From contig DAONFG010000024.1 in assembly GCA_035403465.1 (NCBI GenBank), positions 1-49,648 on the forward strand: a stretch of 49,648 nucleotides of DNA, given 5' to 3'. Origin of the DNA: JAAYBQ01 sp035403465 (GTDB lineage: Bacteria > Spirochaetota > UBA4802 > UBA5550). Shown here one piece after another: positions 24,927 through 33,693 of this stretch; positions within the stretch are counted from its first letter, which is position 1, and each line of letters opens with the position of its first letter. The position numbers and the translations under genes are program-made. The notes below the pieces were generated by a model. That model was not told where the DNA came from, ran no database searches, and worked only from the letters and a program-made list of their open reading frames with translations.

Positions 24927-26474
24927 ATGCTGCAAAAATTTAAATCAATCCTGGTTACTCTCCTGCTTACAGTCCCGCTGTTATCATGCAACACATGCGA
25001 AGGGTTAGAGGGCGGCTGGACCGTCATGGTCTGGCTTGACGGCGATAATAATCTTGAAAATTCTGCGATGGCGGACTTTAACGAGATGGAGTACGGACTT
25101 TACCTTGCAGGCCTGACTGACCCTTCGGTAGACAGGAAGATCAGGATTATTGTCCAGGTTGACAGGCATCCCGGTTATGACAACAACACAACCTACACCG
25201 GTTCCAACTGGTCCGATACGCGCCGGTATCGTATACGCCCGGACCCGGAGAATAGCGGCGAATGGGTGTCAGAGCGGCTTGACAATGACATGGGCGAAGT
25301 GAACATGGGCGATGCCGCTGAACTGAAGGACTTTATAGAATACTGCCACGAACATTTCCCTGCTGAAAACTATGCCCTCATACTCTGGAACCACGGCGGC
25401 GGGCTTATGAAGAAGGTGTCCTCCAATGAAAGTGATGCCGCAGGGACAACCGAAGCGATTTCAAAAGATATCTGTACTGATGATACTAATGATGATCAGC
25501 TCTACACCGGCGAGATTACGGATGTGCTCACTGATGCGCACAGTGTAAAATTTCTGGGATTTGACGCGTGCCTCATGGGGATGCTTGAAGTTGCGTACGA
25601 GTACAGGCCCGGTGTAACAGGAAAGTTCGGCGCCGACGCCATATGCTTTTCTCCGGCCGAGGAGCAGGCTGACGGATGGGACTATGTGCGCATACTTACA
25701 AGGCTGGGCGGAGCTGACTCTGACGGAGATACTGCTGATCCAGAGAATGATCCATGTTATGACGCGCTGGCTGTCACGGCGAATGAATTTGCGGCGCTCT
25801 GCGCAAAGGAGTACGCTGATGCGGGTAGTACATATAATACATTACAGACACAGACTGCTGTTGATAATACACTGGTTGATAACGTTAAGGCTGCCATGGA
25901 TGCATTTGCCGCGGCTATAGCACAGGAGTCGGGATATAAATCTGTTATTGAAGGAATCAGGGGTTCGGGAACATCCGCCACTGCCCCAACAATGAATTAT
26001 TTTACTGAAAGCAGTGCGGAGCGCTGGAAAACATGGCCGTTTTTCGATCTTTATGATTTTGTCCTGCGGGTTAAAGCGCAGAGCATGTCAACTGAGGTAA
26101 ATAACGCGGCGGATGACTTGATGTCTGCAATTTCCGGATATATACTCTATTCCTATGGAGGAATTTCATATAAGGGATACACGTCCGGCCTTGCAGGTTC
26201 TACAGGAACAACTTCATTTGTAAACGGTAGTAACGGTCTGTCGTTTTTCTTTACTGACGGCGATGGATCATACAGCACCGGCACATACCTTGCTGAGCAG
26301 TGGTGGTACACGTCCCTTGATACAGATACATGGCGGCCGGGAGGCAACTACTACGGAAAGCTTGATTTTTGTTCCGGAGATGGGGATGGTGTTGTAGATA
26401 ACTGGTTTGAGTTGATAATGCAGATGTATCATGACGGTGACTATGTGAATACTCACCCCGGCCCTGCCTACTGA
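24927..26474 (+). CDS. Clostripain-family (C11) cysteine protease, lipoprotein
   Basis: A 515-residue exported peptidase of the caspase-like clan CD. The N-terminus is a signal peptide with lipobox LLSC, so it is probably lipid-anchored. The domain starts at WTVMVWLDGDNNLE, with the catalytic His in ILWNHGGG and the Cys in FDACLMGMLEVAYEY, exactly the C11 arrangement. Clostripains usually cut after Arg or Lys. It lacks the cohesin-type dockerin; the tail is a short beta-rich segment. A promoter with an operator-like palindrome lies upstream, and a second lipoprotein gene follows after 34 bases. Confidence 0.9.
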   Translation: MLQKFKSILVTLLLTVPLLSCNTCEGLEGGWTVMVWLDGDNNLENSAMADFNEMEYGLYLAGLTDPSVDRKIRIIVQVDRHPGYDNNTTYTGSNWSDTRRYRIRPDPENSGEWVSERLDNDMGEVNMGDAAELKDFIEYCHEHFPAENYALILWNHGGGLMKKVSSNESDAAGTTEAISKDICTDDTNDDQLYTGEITDVLTDAHSVKFLGFDACLMGMLEVAYEYRPGVTGKFGADAICFSPAEEQADGWDYVRILTRLGGADSDGDTADPENDPCYDALAVTANEFAALCAKEYADAGSTYNTLQTQTAVDNTLVDNVKAAMDAFAAAIAQESGYKSVIEGIRGSGTSATAPTMNYFTESSAERWKTWPFFDLYDFVLRVKAQSMSTEVNNAADDLMSAISGYILYSYGGISYKGYTSGLAGSTGTTSFVNGSNGLSFFFTDGDGSYSTGTYLAEQWWYTSLDTDTWRPGGNYYGKLDFCSGDGDGVVDNWFELIMQMYHDGDYVNTHPGPAY

Positions 26475-26508
26475 CAGGACCTGATAAGACAGGATTATTG
26501 GTGAACTT

Positions 26509-26925
26509 ATGAAAAACATTTTTATTATAATACCGGCTGTTATACTATGCGCTATGTTTGCTGGAGCATGCGCGGAAAAACCTGTAAAGGATACAGCCTC
26601 CAGGCCTGAAACTGTATCTTCGGACAGGTATAATTCCATGGAATGCATTGATCCTTTATCAGGGATTTTGAAGATAAAAAATGCCGGTGATACAGCTAAC
26701 CGTTCATTTAAAGTTGAACTGCACGGGACCGTTGAAGTCAACAGTACAGGTGATGTCTACATAGTGATCAATCCACGGTCGAAGAGCAGGGAGACGTACC
26801 TTGTTACTGGCGCAAAAAAGCGGGCAGTTGCCGGATTCAGGGGACGGGCAGTTAATGTTAAATGCTGCTTTCTTGAGAAGAGGCGCTGGTCCGGGACAGT
26901 AAGAGTCTACGAAGTATTGAACTAG
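26509..26925 (+). CDS. Small lipoprotein of unknown function
   Basis: A 138-residue protein with a signal peptide ending in the lipobox FAGAC. The mature part is a small beta-rich domain without a recognised family, with a basic C-terminal half. It follows the clostripain lipoprotein closely and is probably co-transcribed. It could be an inhibitor or partner of that protease; this is inferred only from neighbourhood. Confidence 0.7.
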   Translation: MKNIFIIIPAVILCAMFAGACAEKPVKDTASRPETVSSDRYNSMECIDPLSGILKIKNAGDTANRSFKVELHGTVEVNSTGDVYIVINPRSKSRETYLVTGAKKRAVAGFRGRAVNVKCCFLEKRRWSGTVRVYEVLN

Positions 26926-26990
26926 ATTTATTGTTATTGACTCAAGACTACATACCTGTATAAATCATGGTGTTTCTGTCAGGAGGGGCC

Positions 26991-29900
26991 ATGGATATAG
27001 TTTCCGGAAGATTCGGCGAGTTAAAACTTGTTGATGACGTAAGCAGGCTTCTTGCCGGGTTGTGCGGTGAAAAGGACCTTGCCGTGATCAAGGAGAAGCT
27101 GGTCGACATTGTACTGTTTTTGCGCTACGAGCTGAAGACACGCGGCAGCCTCAAGGGTGAGCGCACCGAGTCGCTTGGCGAGCTGGAAACACGTGTCATG
27201 GAATTCCTCGGAAGCTGGGACGGCAAATCCTTCGAGGTTATCTACCCCATCATATACGAGCTTGTGCGCCAGATACCCAAGTTCAACATATACGGCATTG
27301 ACATAACCGAACTGCGCGACATAGCCCACGACTTCGAGGCTGAGTACAGGTATGACCAGACCTTCGGGGCTATCGCAGCAGACATCCGCAAGCTGACGCA
27401 CCAGCACCTCTCGGACAAGGTTATAACCAAGATCGAGAAGTTCGAGGAATTCCTTCAGTCAGAAAAGAGTTCCGCGATGATTGAGGGGAGCACGGTCTAC
27501 AACGTCTCCCGCGACGACAAGGATGACCTGCTGGATTCGCAGGTGTTCCAGGACCTCATTATGCTCAAGAACAGGCTCAAGGTCGCATGGTCCGACAGCG
27601 GCGAGAGCAAGGACTTCATGTCGCGCGAGGAGTTTTACATGGAGCTCGAGGCCAACCTCGCCGGGCTGCTCACTGACGAGGTCACCTCTATGAAGAGCTA
27701 CGGTCGTTCGGTGGGTTACGTGCGCCGGATGAAGGAGAACCTGCGCGAACAGGAATGGATTGACATGGGCCTGGGGATGCAGAGGTACAACCTGAAGAAG
27801 CTTGTCGAGGAGATCGCGCACAGCAGCGTATCCAAGAAGGGAGAGCTCCTGTTCAGGCTGGTTACCGCGGATACGCTTCTTGAACAGCTTGCGTTCATAT
27901 ACTATTCAAATATTGTAAACACAAAGTACAGGATAATCACGGACGATTTGTATATTGAATCACTGAAGGTCCTGGTGGACCTTGCGTTCTGCGCGCGTGC
28001 AGTGGGGCACGGGACGAAGATGCTGGGCAGGTTCGCGCTTCTCATAGAGAGGCTGCTGATGCAGCTTGACGACCGGCCCGACAGGATAGCGCACTTCCCG
28101 AGCATAGTCGAGGCCATGAACTCCGAGCTTGAGAACAACTTCCTTGCGATAAAGGAACTCTACTCGGCGTACCTGGTCGACAGGGACAACGCCCCCGCGC
28201 TCACAGGTATACTAAACAATATAATCCGTGAAAAGACCACGCACGTGCTGAGCAACCTGATAAACAGCATAAAGAACTATGACGCGAGGAAATCGCTCGA
28301 ACCATTCGGCAGGGTGCTTGATGCTGTAAAAAAATCAGGCAGCATAAAGATCGCAGACCTTGTATACGAGTTCGGGACAGACAGTGACGTTTCATACGGA
28401 ATTCTCGAAGGCCCTGAGTTCATGGGCGGCAAGGGGCTCTCACAGATAAGGAACTCGCGCATAATAAAAAGCAGAAACCTTCCAAACTTTGAAGTGCCCA
28501 GGGGCTACGGCTTCAGCACCCTTACCTGGTACCATATACAGAACGGCCAGGTAAGCGTAAAGGACCTGGAGCGCGAGATTAAGGAAATCGTAGTCAGGCT
28601 GGAAAAACGTACAGGCCGGAAGCTTGGCGATCCCGCAAACCCGCTGCTTCTCATGGCGCGTTCCGGAGGCGTGGCATCGATGCCCGGGCTGCTCGACACG
28701 ATCAGCCATATAGGGATTAGCAGGGATATAGCGAAGGTCTGGTCAAAGACGCTGAAGGAACCTGCACGCGCGTACCAGGCGTATATCAGTTTCATGCTCA
28801 GCTACGCAAAGAGCGTGCTGGGCCTTGACACGGACTACATAGTAAAGGAGTCGGGATTTGACAGCTACGTCACGGTATTCCGCGAGGGAATGTTTATAAT
28901 GATGGATGCGGCTGAGGCAATCTATGAAATAATAATGGAAAAGAGCACCGCAGGTTCAATTCCCGATGACCCCATGGAGCAGCTGTGCAAATCTGTCATC
29001 GCCGTTTTCAGGTCGTTCGAGAGCGACGTGGTGCAGAAGCAGACAATCCACCTGGGTATACCGGCACCGTTCCAGACCGGGTGCCTTATACAGGAGTGCG
29101 TTCCCATACTCTCGGCTGATGACTGTTCCGGTGTCTTTTTTACACGCAACCCGAACACGGGAAAGATAGGCACGGAAATCGAGGAACAGATCGAGTATAG
29201 TGACGGGTTCTTCGGCAATGTAATCGCGGACGGGGCAATCACTCCCGGAACCACAAAAGACTTTATACGCGACCATCCGCAGCACTTCGAGAGTTTTAAA
29301 ACATTCAAGTATTTTGACGAGCGCATTCAGCGCTATCCCACTGACATCGAGTTTGCCATAAGGGGCGGCATCACATACATCGTGCAGTCCAGGATCCTGA
29401 AGCAGTCCCCGATAGCTAAGATCATAAACAGCTACGAGTTCTTCAAGGAGAACATCTATACCGAGTACAAGCTGATCAAGCGCACAGCATTCGGCCTCAA
29501 CAAGAAGATCCTGGGGACTTACCTTGACAGCAAGGCCCTTAGCGACGCTCCTGTGATAGCGCAGGGAAAGCCGGTAAACGGCGGCGCGGTGAGGGGACGC
29601 ATAGTAAAAGACCAGAACAGTATCCCCGGCCTGGAGGGCAAGCTGATCTTCATTACAGAGAGTAATGTCCCGCCCAGGGTCATAATGGCCGAGAACAGGT
29701 TTTACGGCTACCTGTCCAAGGAGGGGGGCGTAACATCGCATGCAGCACTCGTGGCAATAGGCGAGGGGAAGCCGTGCGTTACTGACGTGATGTGGGAGCA
29801 GGGGAAGGAACCCGGCGAACTCATACTGGGCACAACTCAGCTGCACGAGGGTGATTATATAACCCTGGATGCAAATACCGGCAGGATATACCTTGAAGAT

Positions 29901-30005
29901 ATACCAATACGGGAAGCCTCAATTATTGACCATGATTTCAGGGAGATCAGGAACGAGATACTCACAGTGATCGAGGAACTTGTTGCGCCCGTTGAGCATA
30001 AGTGA
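26991..30005 (+). CDS. PPDK-like dikinase with ATP-grasp and phosphohistidine domains but no PEP barrel
   Basis: A 1004-residue cytoplasmic protein. The first 440 residues are a helical region I do not recognise. Next is a pyruvate phosphate dikinase nucleotide-binding domain: GGKGLSQIRNSR, then ARSGGVASMPGLLDTI with Arg557, then FFTRNPNTG. It ends with the swivelling domain, GGVTSHAALVA, with the phosphoryl-carrying His at 917, and stops about 85 residues later. The PEP/pyruvate-binding barrel of PPDK and PEP synthase (about 340 residues) is absent, so the acceptor is unknown. Start: GGAGGGG precedes the ATG at 26991; an earlier ATG at 26967 lacks one. GC appears higher than in neighbouring genes. 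Confidence 0.85.
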   Translation: MDIVSGRFGELKLVDDVSRLLAGLCGEKDLAVIKEKLVDIVLFLRYELKTRGSLKGERTESLGELETRVMEFLGSWDGKSFEVIYPIIYELVRQIPKFNIYGIDITELRDIAHDFEAEYRYDQTFGAIAADIRKLTHQHLSDKVITKIEKFEEFLQSEKSSAMIEGSTVYNVSRDDKDDLLDSQVFQDLIMLKNRLKVAWSDSGESKDFMSREEFYMELEANLAGLLTDEVTSMKSYGRSVGYVRRMKENLREQEWIDMGLGMQRYNLKKLVEEIAHSSVSKKGELLFRLVTADTLLEQLAFIYYSNIVNTKYRIITDDLYIESLKVLVDLAFCARAVGHGTKMLGRFALLIERLLMQLDDRPDRIAHFPSIVEAMNSELENNFLAIKELYSAYLVDRDNAPALTGILNNIIREKTTHVLSNLINSIKNYDARKSLEPFGRVLDAVKKSGSIKIADLVYEFGTDSDVSYGILEGPEFMGGKGLSQIRNSRIIKSRNLPNFEVPRGYGFSTLTWYHIQNGQVSVKDLEREIKEIVVRLEKRTGRKLGDPANPLLLMARSGGVASMPGLLDTISHIGISRDIAKVWSKTLKEPARAYQAYISFMLSYAKSVLGLDTDYIVKESGFDSYVTVFREGMFIMMDAAEAIYEIIMEKSTAGSIPDDPMEQLCKSVIAVFRSFESDVVQKQTIHLGIPAPFQTGCLIQECVPILSADDCSGVFFTRNPNTGKIGTEIEEQIEYSDGFFGNVIADGAITPGTTKDFIRDHPQHFESFKTFKYFDERIQRYPTDIEFAIRGGITYIVQSRILKQSPIAKIINSYEFFKENIYTEYKLIKRTAFGLNKKILGTYLDSKALSDAPVIAQGKPVNGGAVRGRIVKDQNSIPGLEGKLIFITESNVPPRVIMAENRFYGYLSKEGGVTSHAALVAIGEGKPCVTDVMWEQGKEPGELILGTTQLHEGDYITLDANTGRIYLEDIPIREASIIDHDFREIRNEILTVIEELVAPVEHK

Positions 30006-30150
30006 AGGGAATTCGGAACATTTTTAGCATGCGCTCCCGGCGGATTGATTTAAAAAGTTAATATACTGAAGCCGCCGCTCCCGTGAGGGGCTGGTGAATT
30101 TGCTGATTTAATAAAAATCCAGGCAGATAGTATTATTATACCGGGATTAT

Positions 30151-30202
30151 TTTTTTAAGGGGAAAAGGGGTGTAACCCCTTAAAAAGCCCCACGCAGGGG
30201 CT
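30151..30202. repeat. Double hairpin in spacer downstream of the dikinase gene
   Basis: AAGGGGT/ACCCCTT (30165-30181, three-base loop) and AGCCCC/GGGGCT (30186-30202) lie side by side. Read on the minus strand the second is followed by TTTTT, so it can act as a minus-strand terminator, although no minus-strand gene lies just upstream. The rest of 30006-30272 shows no gene. Confidence 0.55.
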
Positions 30203-30272
30203 CCCTGCCCGGACAGTTTTAAAAAAATGTTTGCAAATAATTATAAGATAATGATATTTGTATATATCACAA

Positions 30273-30299
30273 TCATCCTGCTTTAACCAGGCAGGATGA
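30273..30299 (+). promoter_or_regulatory. Nine-pair stem-loop ahead of the LysE-type gene
   Basis: TCATCCTGC (30273-30281) and GCAGGATGA (30291-30299) form a perfect nine-pair stem with a nine-base loop. It ends directly at the first possible ATG (30300) of the exporter frame and would hide the AGGA in front of it. It may be an operator or a translation control element. Confidence 0.4.
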
Positions 30300-30335
30300 A
30301 TGCTCTTTGTCTTGATTAAACCGCCGGGAAGTGTA

Positions 30336-31010
30336 ATGGATTATATATTTATACTTAAACTCGCAGCCACAATAATTTTCGGGGTATTCCTGGGATTCAT
30401 GTCCTCCATACCAGTGGGCGCTGTGCAGCTCGAGGTGATCAAAAAAACAATCAACGGCCACAAGAAACCTGCAATAGCAACAGCGTGCGGTTCTGCAACA
30501 TCCGACTTTATCTACGGCATGCTCGCGCTTTTCGGTCTTGGCGATTTTCTGCTGCATAAGGACTTCCAGATAGTAATTTATTCACTCGGAGTGCTGGTGC
30601 TCTCGTACCTTGTTTTCAAGACATACAGGGAGCGGGACTACATGCTTCACAAAGAGAAGCGCATCCATTACGGCAAGAGACTTTCATTCCTCACCGGTTT
30701 TACCATTGCCATAACAAACCCGGGCATGATTATCTGGTGGCTTGTGGGATTCAGGCTCTTTGCAGACCTGGAACTTTTCCCTGTTATATCCGCACCTGTC
30801 AGGGCGCTCTTCATATTTTCAGGCGCGTTCGGGCTCTGCCTGTACCTTGCGCTGCTGGCTGTGATCCTGCACAGGTTCAAGAAATCCTTCTCTGAGAAAA
30901 TCCTCTACAGGACAAACCTGTTCCTCATGGTAATCCTTGTTATTCTTATACTCTACTTCATTACAAAACTTGTGGGACTCATTGCGAATGTGAATGTTCC
31001 GGTCATCTGA
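30336..31010 (+). CDS. LysE/RhtB-type exporter
   Basis: A 224-residue inner-membrane protein with about six helices. The first has the family motif FLGFMSSIPVGAVQLEVI (usual form G..PGP), followed by ATACGSATSDFIYGMLALFG and FLTGFTIAITNPGMIIWW, which are the two conserved signatures of amino-acid exporters. The substrate is not predictable. The frame is open from an ATG at 30300, but GGGAAG precedes the ATG at 30336 and helix 1 starts shortly after. It appears to be a single-gene unit. Confidence 0.82.
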   Translation: MDYIFILKLAATIIFGVFLGFMSSIPVGAVQLEVIKKTINGHKKPAIATACGSATSDFIYGMLALFGLGDFLLHKDFQIVIYSLGVLVLSYLVFKTYRERDYMLHKEKRIHYGKRLSFLTGFTIAITNPGMIIWWLVGFRLFADLELFPVISAPVRALFIFSGAFGLCLYLALLAVILHRFKKSFSEKILYRTNLFLMVILVILILYFITKLVGLIANVNVPVI

Positions 31011-31019
31011 AAGGTGAAA

Positions 31020-31151
31020 TGCCATAATCGTTTTTATTCCCGGTAATATTTCATCGAGGTCGAACCGTCCGGGCTACATGCCGTAATCTTTTGTATTTCA
31101 TGGGAATGGTTTTGGCATAAACCGTCCGGGTCGCACACCGGAATCTTTTGT
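31020..31151. repeat. Degenerate tandem repeat, about 58-base period
   Basis: Two and a half copies: TGCC(A/G)TAATC(G/T)TTT near 31020 and 31079, a third weaker start near 31136, with AACCGTCCGGG closing the first two units at 31063 and 31120. The repeat sits in the 391-base spacer between the exporter and the cold-shock gene. No coding frame is credible here. Confidence 0.5.
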
Positions 31152-31177
31152 AGGTGCATAATGCATTACGCACCTAC
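31150..31177. repeat. 28-base near-perfect palindrome
   Basis: GTAGGTGC (31150-31157) and GCACCTAC (31170-31177) flank the palindrome TAATGCATTA (31159-31168); only the A/C pair at 31158/31169 is mismatched. It looks like a repetitive extragenic palindrome or MITE end. It directly abuts the tandem repeat. It is not followed by a T run, so it is not a simple terminator. Confidence 0.7.
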
Positions 31178-31401
31178 CGTGAATTCATGCTGCGGATGAA
31201 CGGTATTGGCCGGGACTGGAAGCCGGATAATACCCCTAATTGTTATTGACAATTCTATGCGACTCTTTACGTTGTTGTCAACACGATTACATATTATTCT
31301 TCCGCTATTATCTTTCCTCGTTTTTTCCGGGTAAATTTTATAGTTGTTATTATATCGTAATCCGCGCGGGCCTTGGCCCGGAACAATATCAGGAGTTCAT
31401 A

Positions 31402-31602
31402 ATGATACACGGTAAAGTAAAATGGTTTAATGACCAGAAAGGTTTCGGATTTATTACAGCTGACGACGGTCGCGAAATCTTCGTTCACCACAGTGCAATA
31501 ATAGGCCAGGGCTTCAAAACCCTTCCTGAAGGTGCAGAAGTGGAGTTCGAGATAGAAAAAGGGGATAAAGGCCCAAGAGCGGTGAAAGTCAGCCTTCTCT
31601 GA
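31402..31602 (+). CDS. Cold-shock domain protein
   Basis: A 66-residue single cold-shock domain that binds single-stranded RNA and DNA as a chaperone. Both RNP motifs are visible: KGFGFITADDG and IFVHHSAI. The start is the ATG at 31402 with AGGAG six bases before; the longer open frame from 31240 has no homology upstream. A TTGACA at 31246 and a TATTAT at 31292 are in the region but not at good mutual spacing, so the promoter is unclear. A leader of about 100 bases is plausible, as is usual for csp genes. Confidence 0.93.
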   Translation: MIHGKVKWFNDQKGFGFITADDGREIFVHHSAIIGQGFKTLPEGAEVEFEIEKGDKGPRAVKVSLL

Positions 31603-31624
31603 TAGGCTAATCCTCTCTTAACCG

Positions 31625-31661
31625 GAAGCTGTCACGGTATCCCGGATATCATGGCAGCTTC
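31625..31661 (+). terminator. Possible terminator after the cold-shock gene
   Basis: GAAGCTG (31625-31631) and CAGCTTC (31655-31661) pair around a loop that can itself fold (GGTATCC/GGATATC). A short T-containing tail follows rather than a clean T run, so strength is doubtful. Confidence 0.35.
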
Positions 31662-31803
31662 TTAAACACTCTTTACCCGTTGATACAGCAATGCCATACC
31701 GCCGTTACCTGCAACAGGAAAGAACGTTATGTCGTTTTATTACGTTAATCTGCCGGATCAAATATTCCTGGAAACATATCCTGTTAAAATTGCCCGGGAG
31801 TAC

Positions 31804-33132
31804 TCAAATCGACATTCCCACGTAGAATGAAAACTCCGTACCGCCTGTCTTCATGTTGTGTCCCAGGTTGAATCCCATCGCGGGCAACGCAATTTTTTTC
31901 AGGTAGAGAAGAGTGCCGCATCCGGGTCCGTAGTAATGTGCCGGATTAATATCGCTGCCTCCAAAAACACCCTGTTCCCAGAAAGCCAGCACAGTAAGGG
32001 CGCCCCAGCTGAATCGAAGCAGGGGGTATTCGTAAACTATTGAACCGTTGATCCACCGGTCAGATGAAATGATATCCGCCGGGAGAGTCATGGAGCCTGT
32101 TTTGCCGCTTATGCGCTCACCCATGATTTCCGGCCTGTCGCCGTAAGCCCCTGATGAATGGATTGTCAGCCTGTGGTAAGAAAAAAGTTTGAATGAATAC
32201 TGTGCCATGTACTGGCCGTAGTTGTAATCGCCTTCATCATGCGCGTTGAATCCGTGGTACCACCCGGAATCAAGCTTTAATCCGTAGTAGAGGTACTCGT
32301 AGTGGTACAGCCTGTCAATATTGAATAGAATGCCAAGAGGGCAGATCTTCGCACTATCAGGCGCGTTACTGGTATTCCCGTAGCCGCTGTCTATTACACT
32401 CTCCCTGTAGCCTCCTGAAAGGTAAGCGCTTATCCCCAGCGGAAAGGACCATCCCGCATCTATCCTTGCAAGCCTGCTCACGGACCTGTATTCATTGAAA
32501 AGGTTTTCCTCCATGTCGCCTGTTTCATAGATGATCTTTTTGTATGAAAAAAAAAGGTTAAGCCTTGCATTAGAACCAAGCAGTGCAGGGTCAACAAATC
32601 CGAATATGGCGCTGTTTCCCGCTGTTGATATGCTTCCGCCGGTGAATATTGTGGTGCCGAATCCCAGGAAATTTGTTTCAAGGATATAAAGTCCTGCAGA
32701 TAGTTTGTTGCCGTTGCTGTTAAAGAGCGGGATCGGGATAATGGTCCATTTTTCAGCGATGTGTATCTCTACAGCTACGCCACCGCCTGCGGGAGCATAC
32801 TTCAGTTCAATACTGCTGAACAGGTTCTTTTTTTTGAGGCTGTTCACTGTATGGTAGCAGTCGAAAAAGGAGAGCGGCTTACCTGTATCAGCATGGATTT
32901 CCCGGAGTATTGTCCATGCCCTTGTTTTTGTGTTTCCTGTTATGCGGAATTCCTTTATTTCAAGGTCTCCGTATTCTTTTATAAAATTGTCGCGCTGCTC
33001 ATATAAATACTTTTTTTCATACTTCCAGTCTTCAGAACCATTGCCTGCCGTGGCCGGTACCTCTTCCGCTGATGAGACATTGATCAGCATGAAGATCGAC
33101 AGGAGGGTGATTATAATGTTTCGTATAACCAT
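31804..33132 (-). CDS. Short Omp85-family outer-membrane protein with one POTRA domain
   Basis: A 442-residue protein with a signal peptide (IIITLLSIFMLINVSSAE). A single POTRA domain runs from about 55 to 130 (EIKEFRITGNTKTRAWTILR, then LFSSIELKY). The remainder alternates polar and hydrophobic residues like a beta barrel, with the surface-antigen style end. BamA has five POTRA domains and about 800 residues, so this is not BamA; it may be a TamA-like or lipid-export barrel. It supports a diderm cell plan. It stands alone on the minus strand. Confidence 0.75.
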   Translation of the reverse strand: MVIRNIIITLLSIFMLINVSSAEEVPATAGNGSEDWKYEKKYLYEQRDNFIKEYGDLEIKEFRITGNTKTRAWTILREIHADTGKPLSFFDCYHTVNSLKKKNLFSSIELKYAPAGGGVAVEIHIAEKWTIIPIPLFNSNGNKLSAGLYILETNFLGFGTTIFTGGSISTAGNSAIFGFVDPALLGSNARLNLFFSYKKIIYETGDMEENLFNEYRSVSRLARIDAGWSFPLGISAYLSGGYRESVIDSGYGNTSNAPDSAKICPLGILFNIDRLYHYEYLYYGLKLDSGWYHGFNAHDEGDYNYGQYMAQYSFKLFSYHRLTIHSSGAYGDRPEIMGERISGKTGSMTLPADIISSDRWINGSIVYEYPLLRFSWGALTVLAFWEQGVFGGSDINPAHYYGPGCGTLLYLKKIALPAMGFNLGHNMKTGGTEFSFYVGMSI

Positions 33133-33252
33133 TATCGTTCCCGGCGTGTGAATTTTACTATATTAAACATATTCCAGTCTGAACAGGTTGATTCACTTCG
33201 TTCGCAAAGATCATTGCTGATTCAATCGTAAACCGGTGTTGTATGACTGATT

Positions 33253-33693
33253 TCAGGTATGGTTACCCTGCGCTGTACCCGGCACCCCTATTCTCTTTTC
33301 AAGTTCCAGCGCGGATTTTCCAGCCAGCCTTATCTTTTTATCCTCTGCAGTGAATTCAATGTACGGGCCGAAAAAATTACCCTTCTTTATGCCGCTGATT
33401 TTTTCGTATCGTATGATAAACGGGCTGTGCATGAATGTAAATGGCCATACCGTTGAGAAGATTACACCTGCACCGGTGAAGCATGTACGCGCGCACCTGT
33501 TGTAATTAACAAAACCCAGCCGCATGCTCTGGAAAGAATATGTGACGGCGCCTGGGTCTTTTGTTCCGGGAGCGGGCGACAGGATGCCCAGCTTCCTCCA
33601 CCCGCTGATAAGTGAAAGCAGCGCAAGGACATTGCCCCAGATGAATATAAAAAACGCCGCGAATGCAGCTGCTATAAGTAATCCTGTTTTCAT
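33253..33693 (-). CDS. Small membrane protein coupled to mtaB
   Basis: A 146-residue protein with a hydrophobic first helix (LLIAAAFAAFFIFIWGNVLA) and a second hydrophobic stretch near the middle, then a soluble tail. The tail (FFGPYIEFTAEDKKIRL) resembles the PH-like domains of small membrane proteins, but I would not name a family. Its ATG overlaps the mtaB stop (ATGA), so it is translated from the mtaB message. Function unknown. Confidence 0.7.
   Translation of the reverse strand: MKTGLLIAAAFAAFFIFIWGNVLALLSLISGWRKLGILSPAPGTKDPGAVTYSFQSMRLGFVNYNRCARTCFTGAGVIFSTVWPFTFMHSPFIIRYEKISGIKKGNFFGPYIEFTAEDKKIRLAGKSALELEKRIGVPGTAQGNHT

Noticed and set aside
28956..29846. A 296-codon minus-strand frame opposite the dikinase gene
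   Set aside because: Antisense shadow of a high-GC gene; no motif and no ribosome site.
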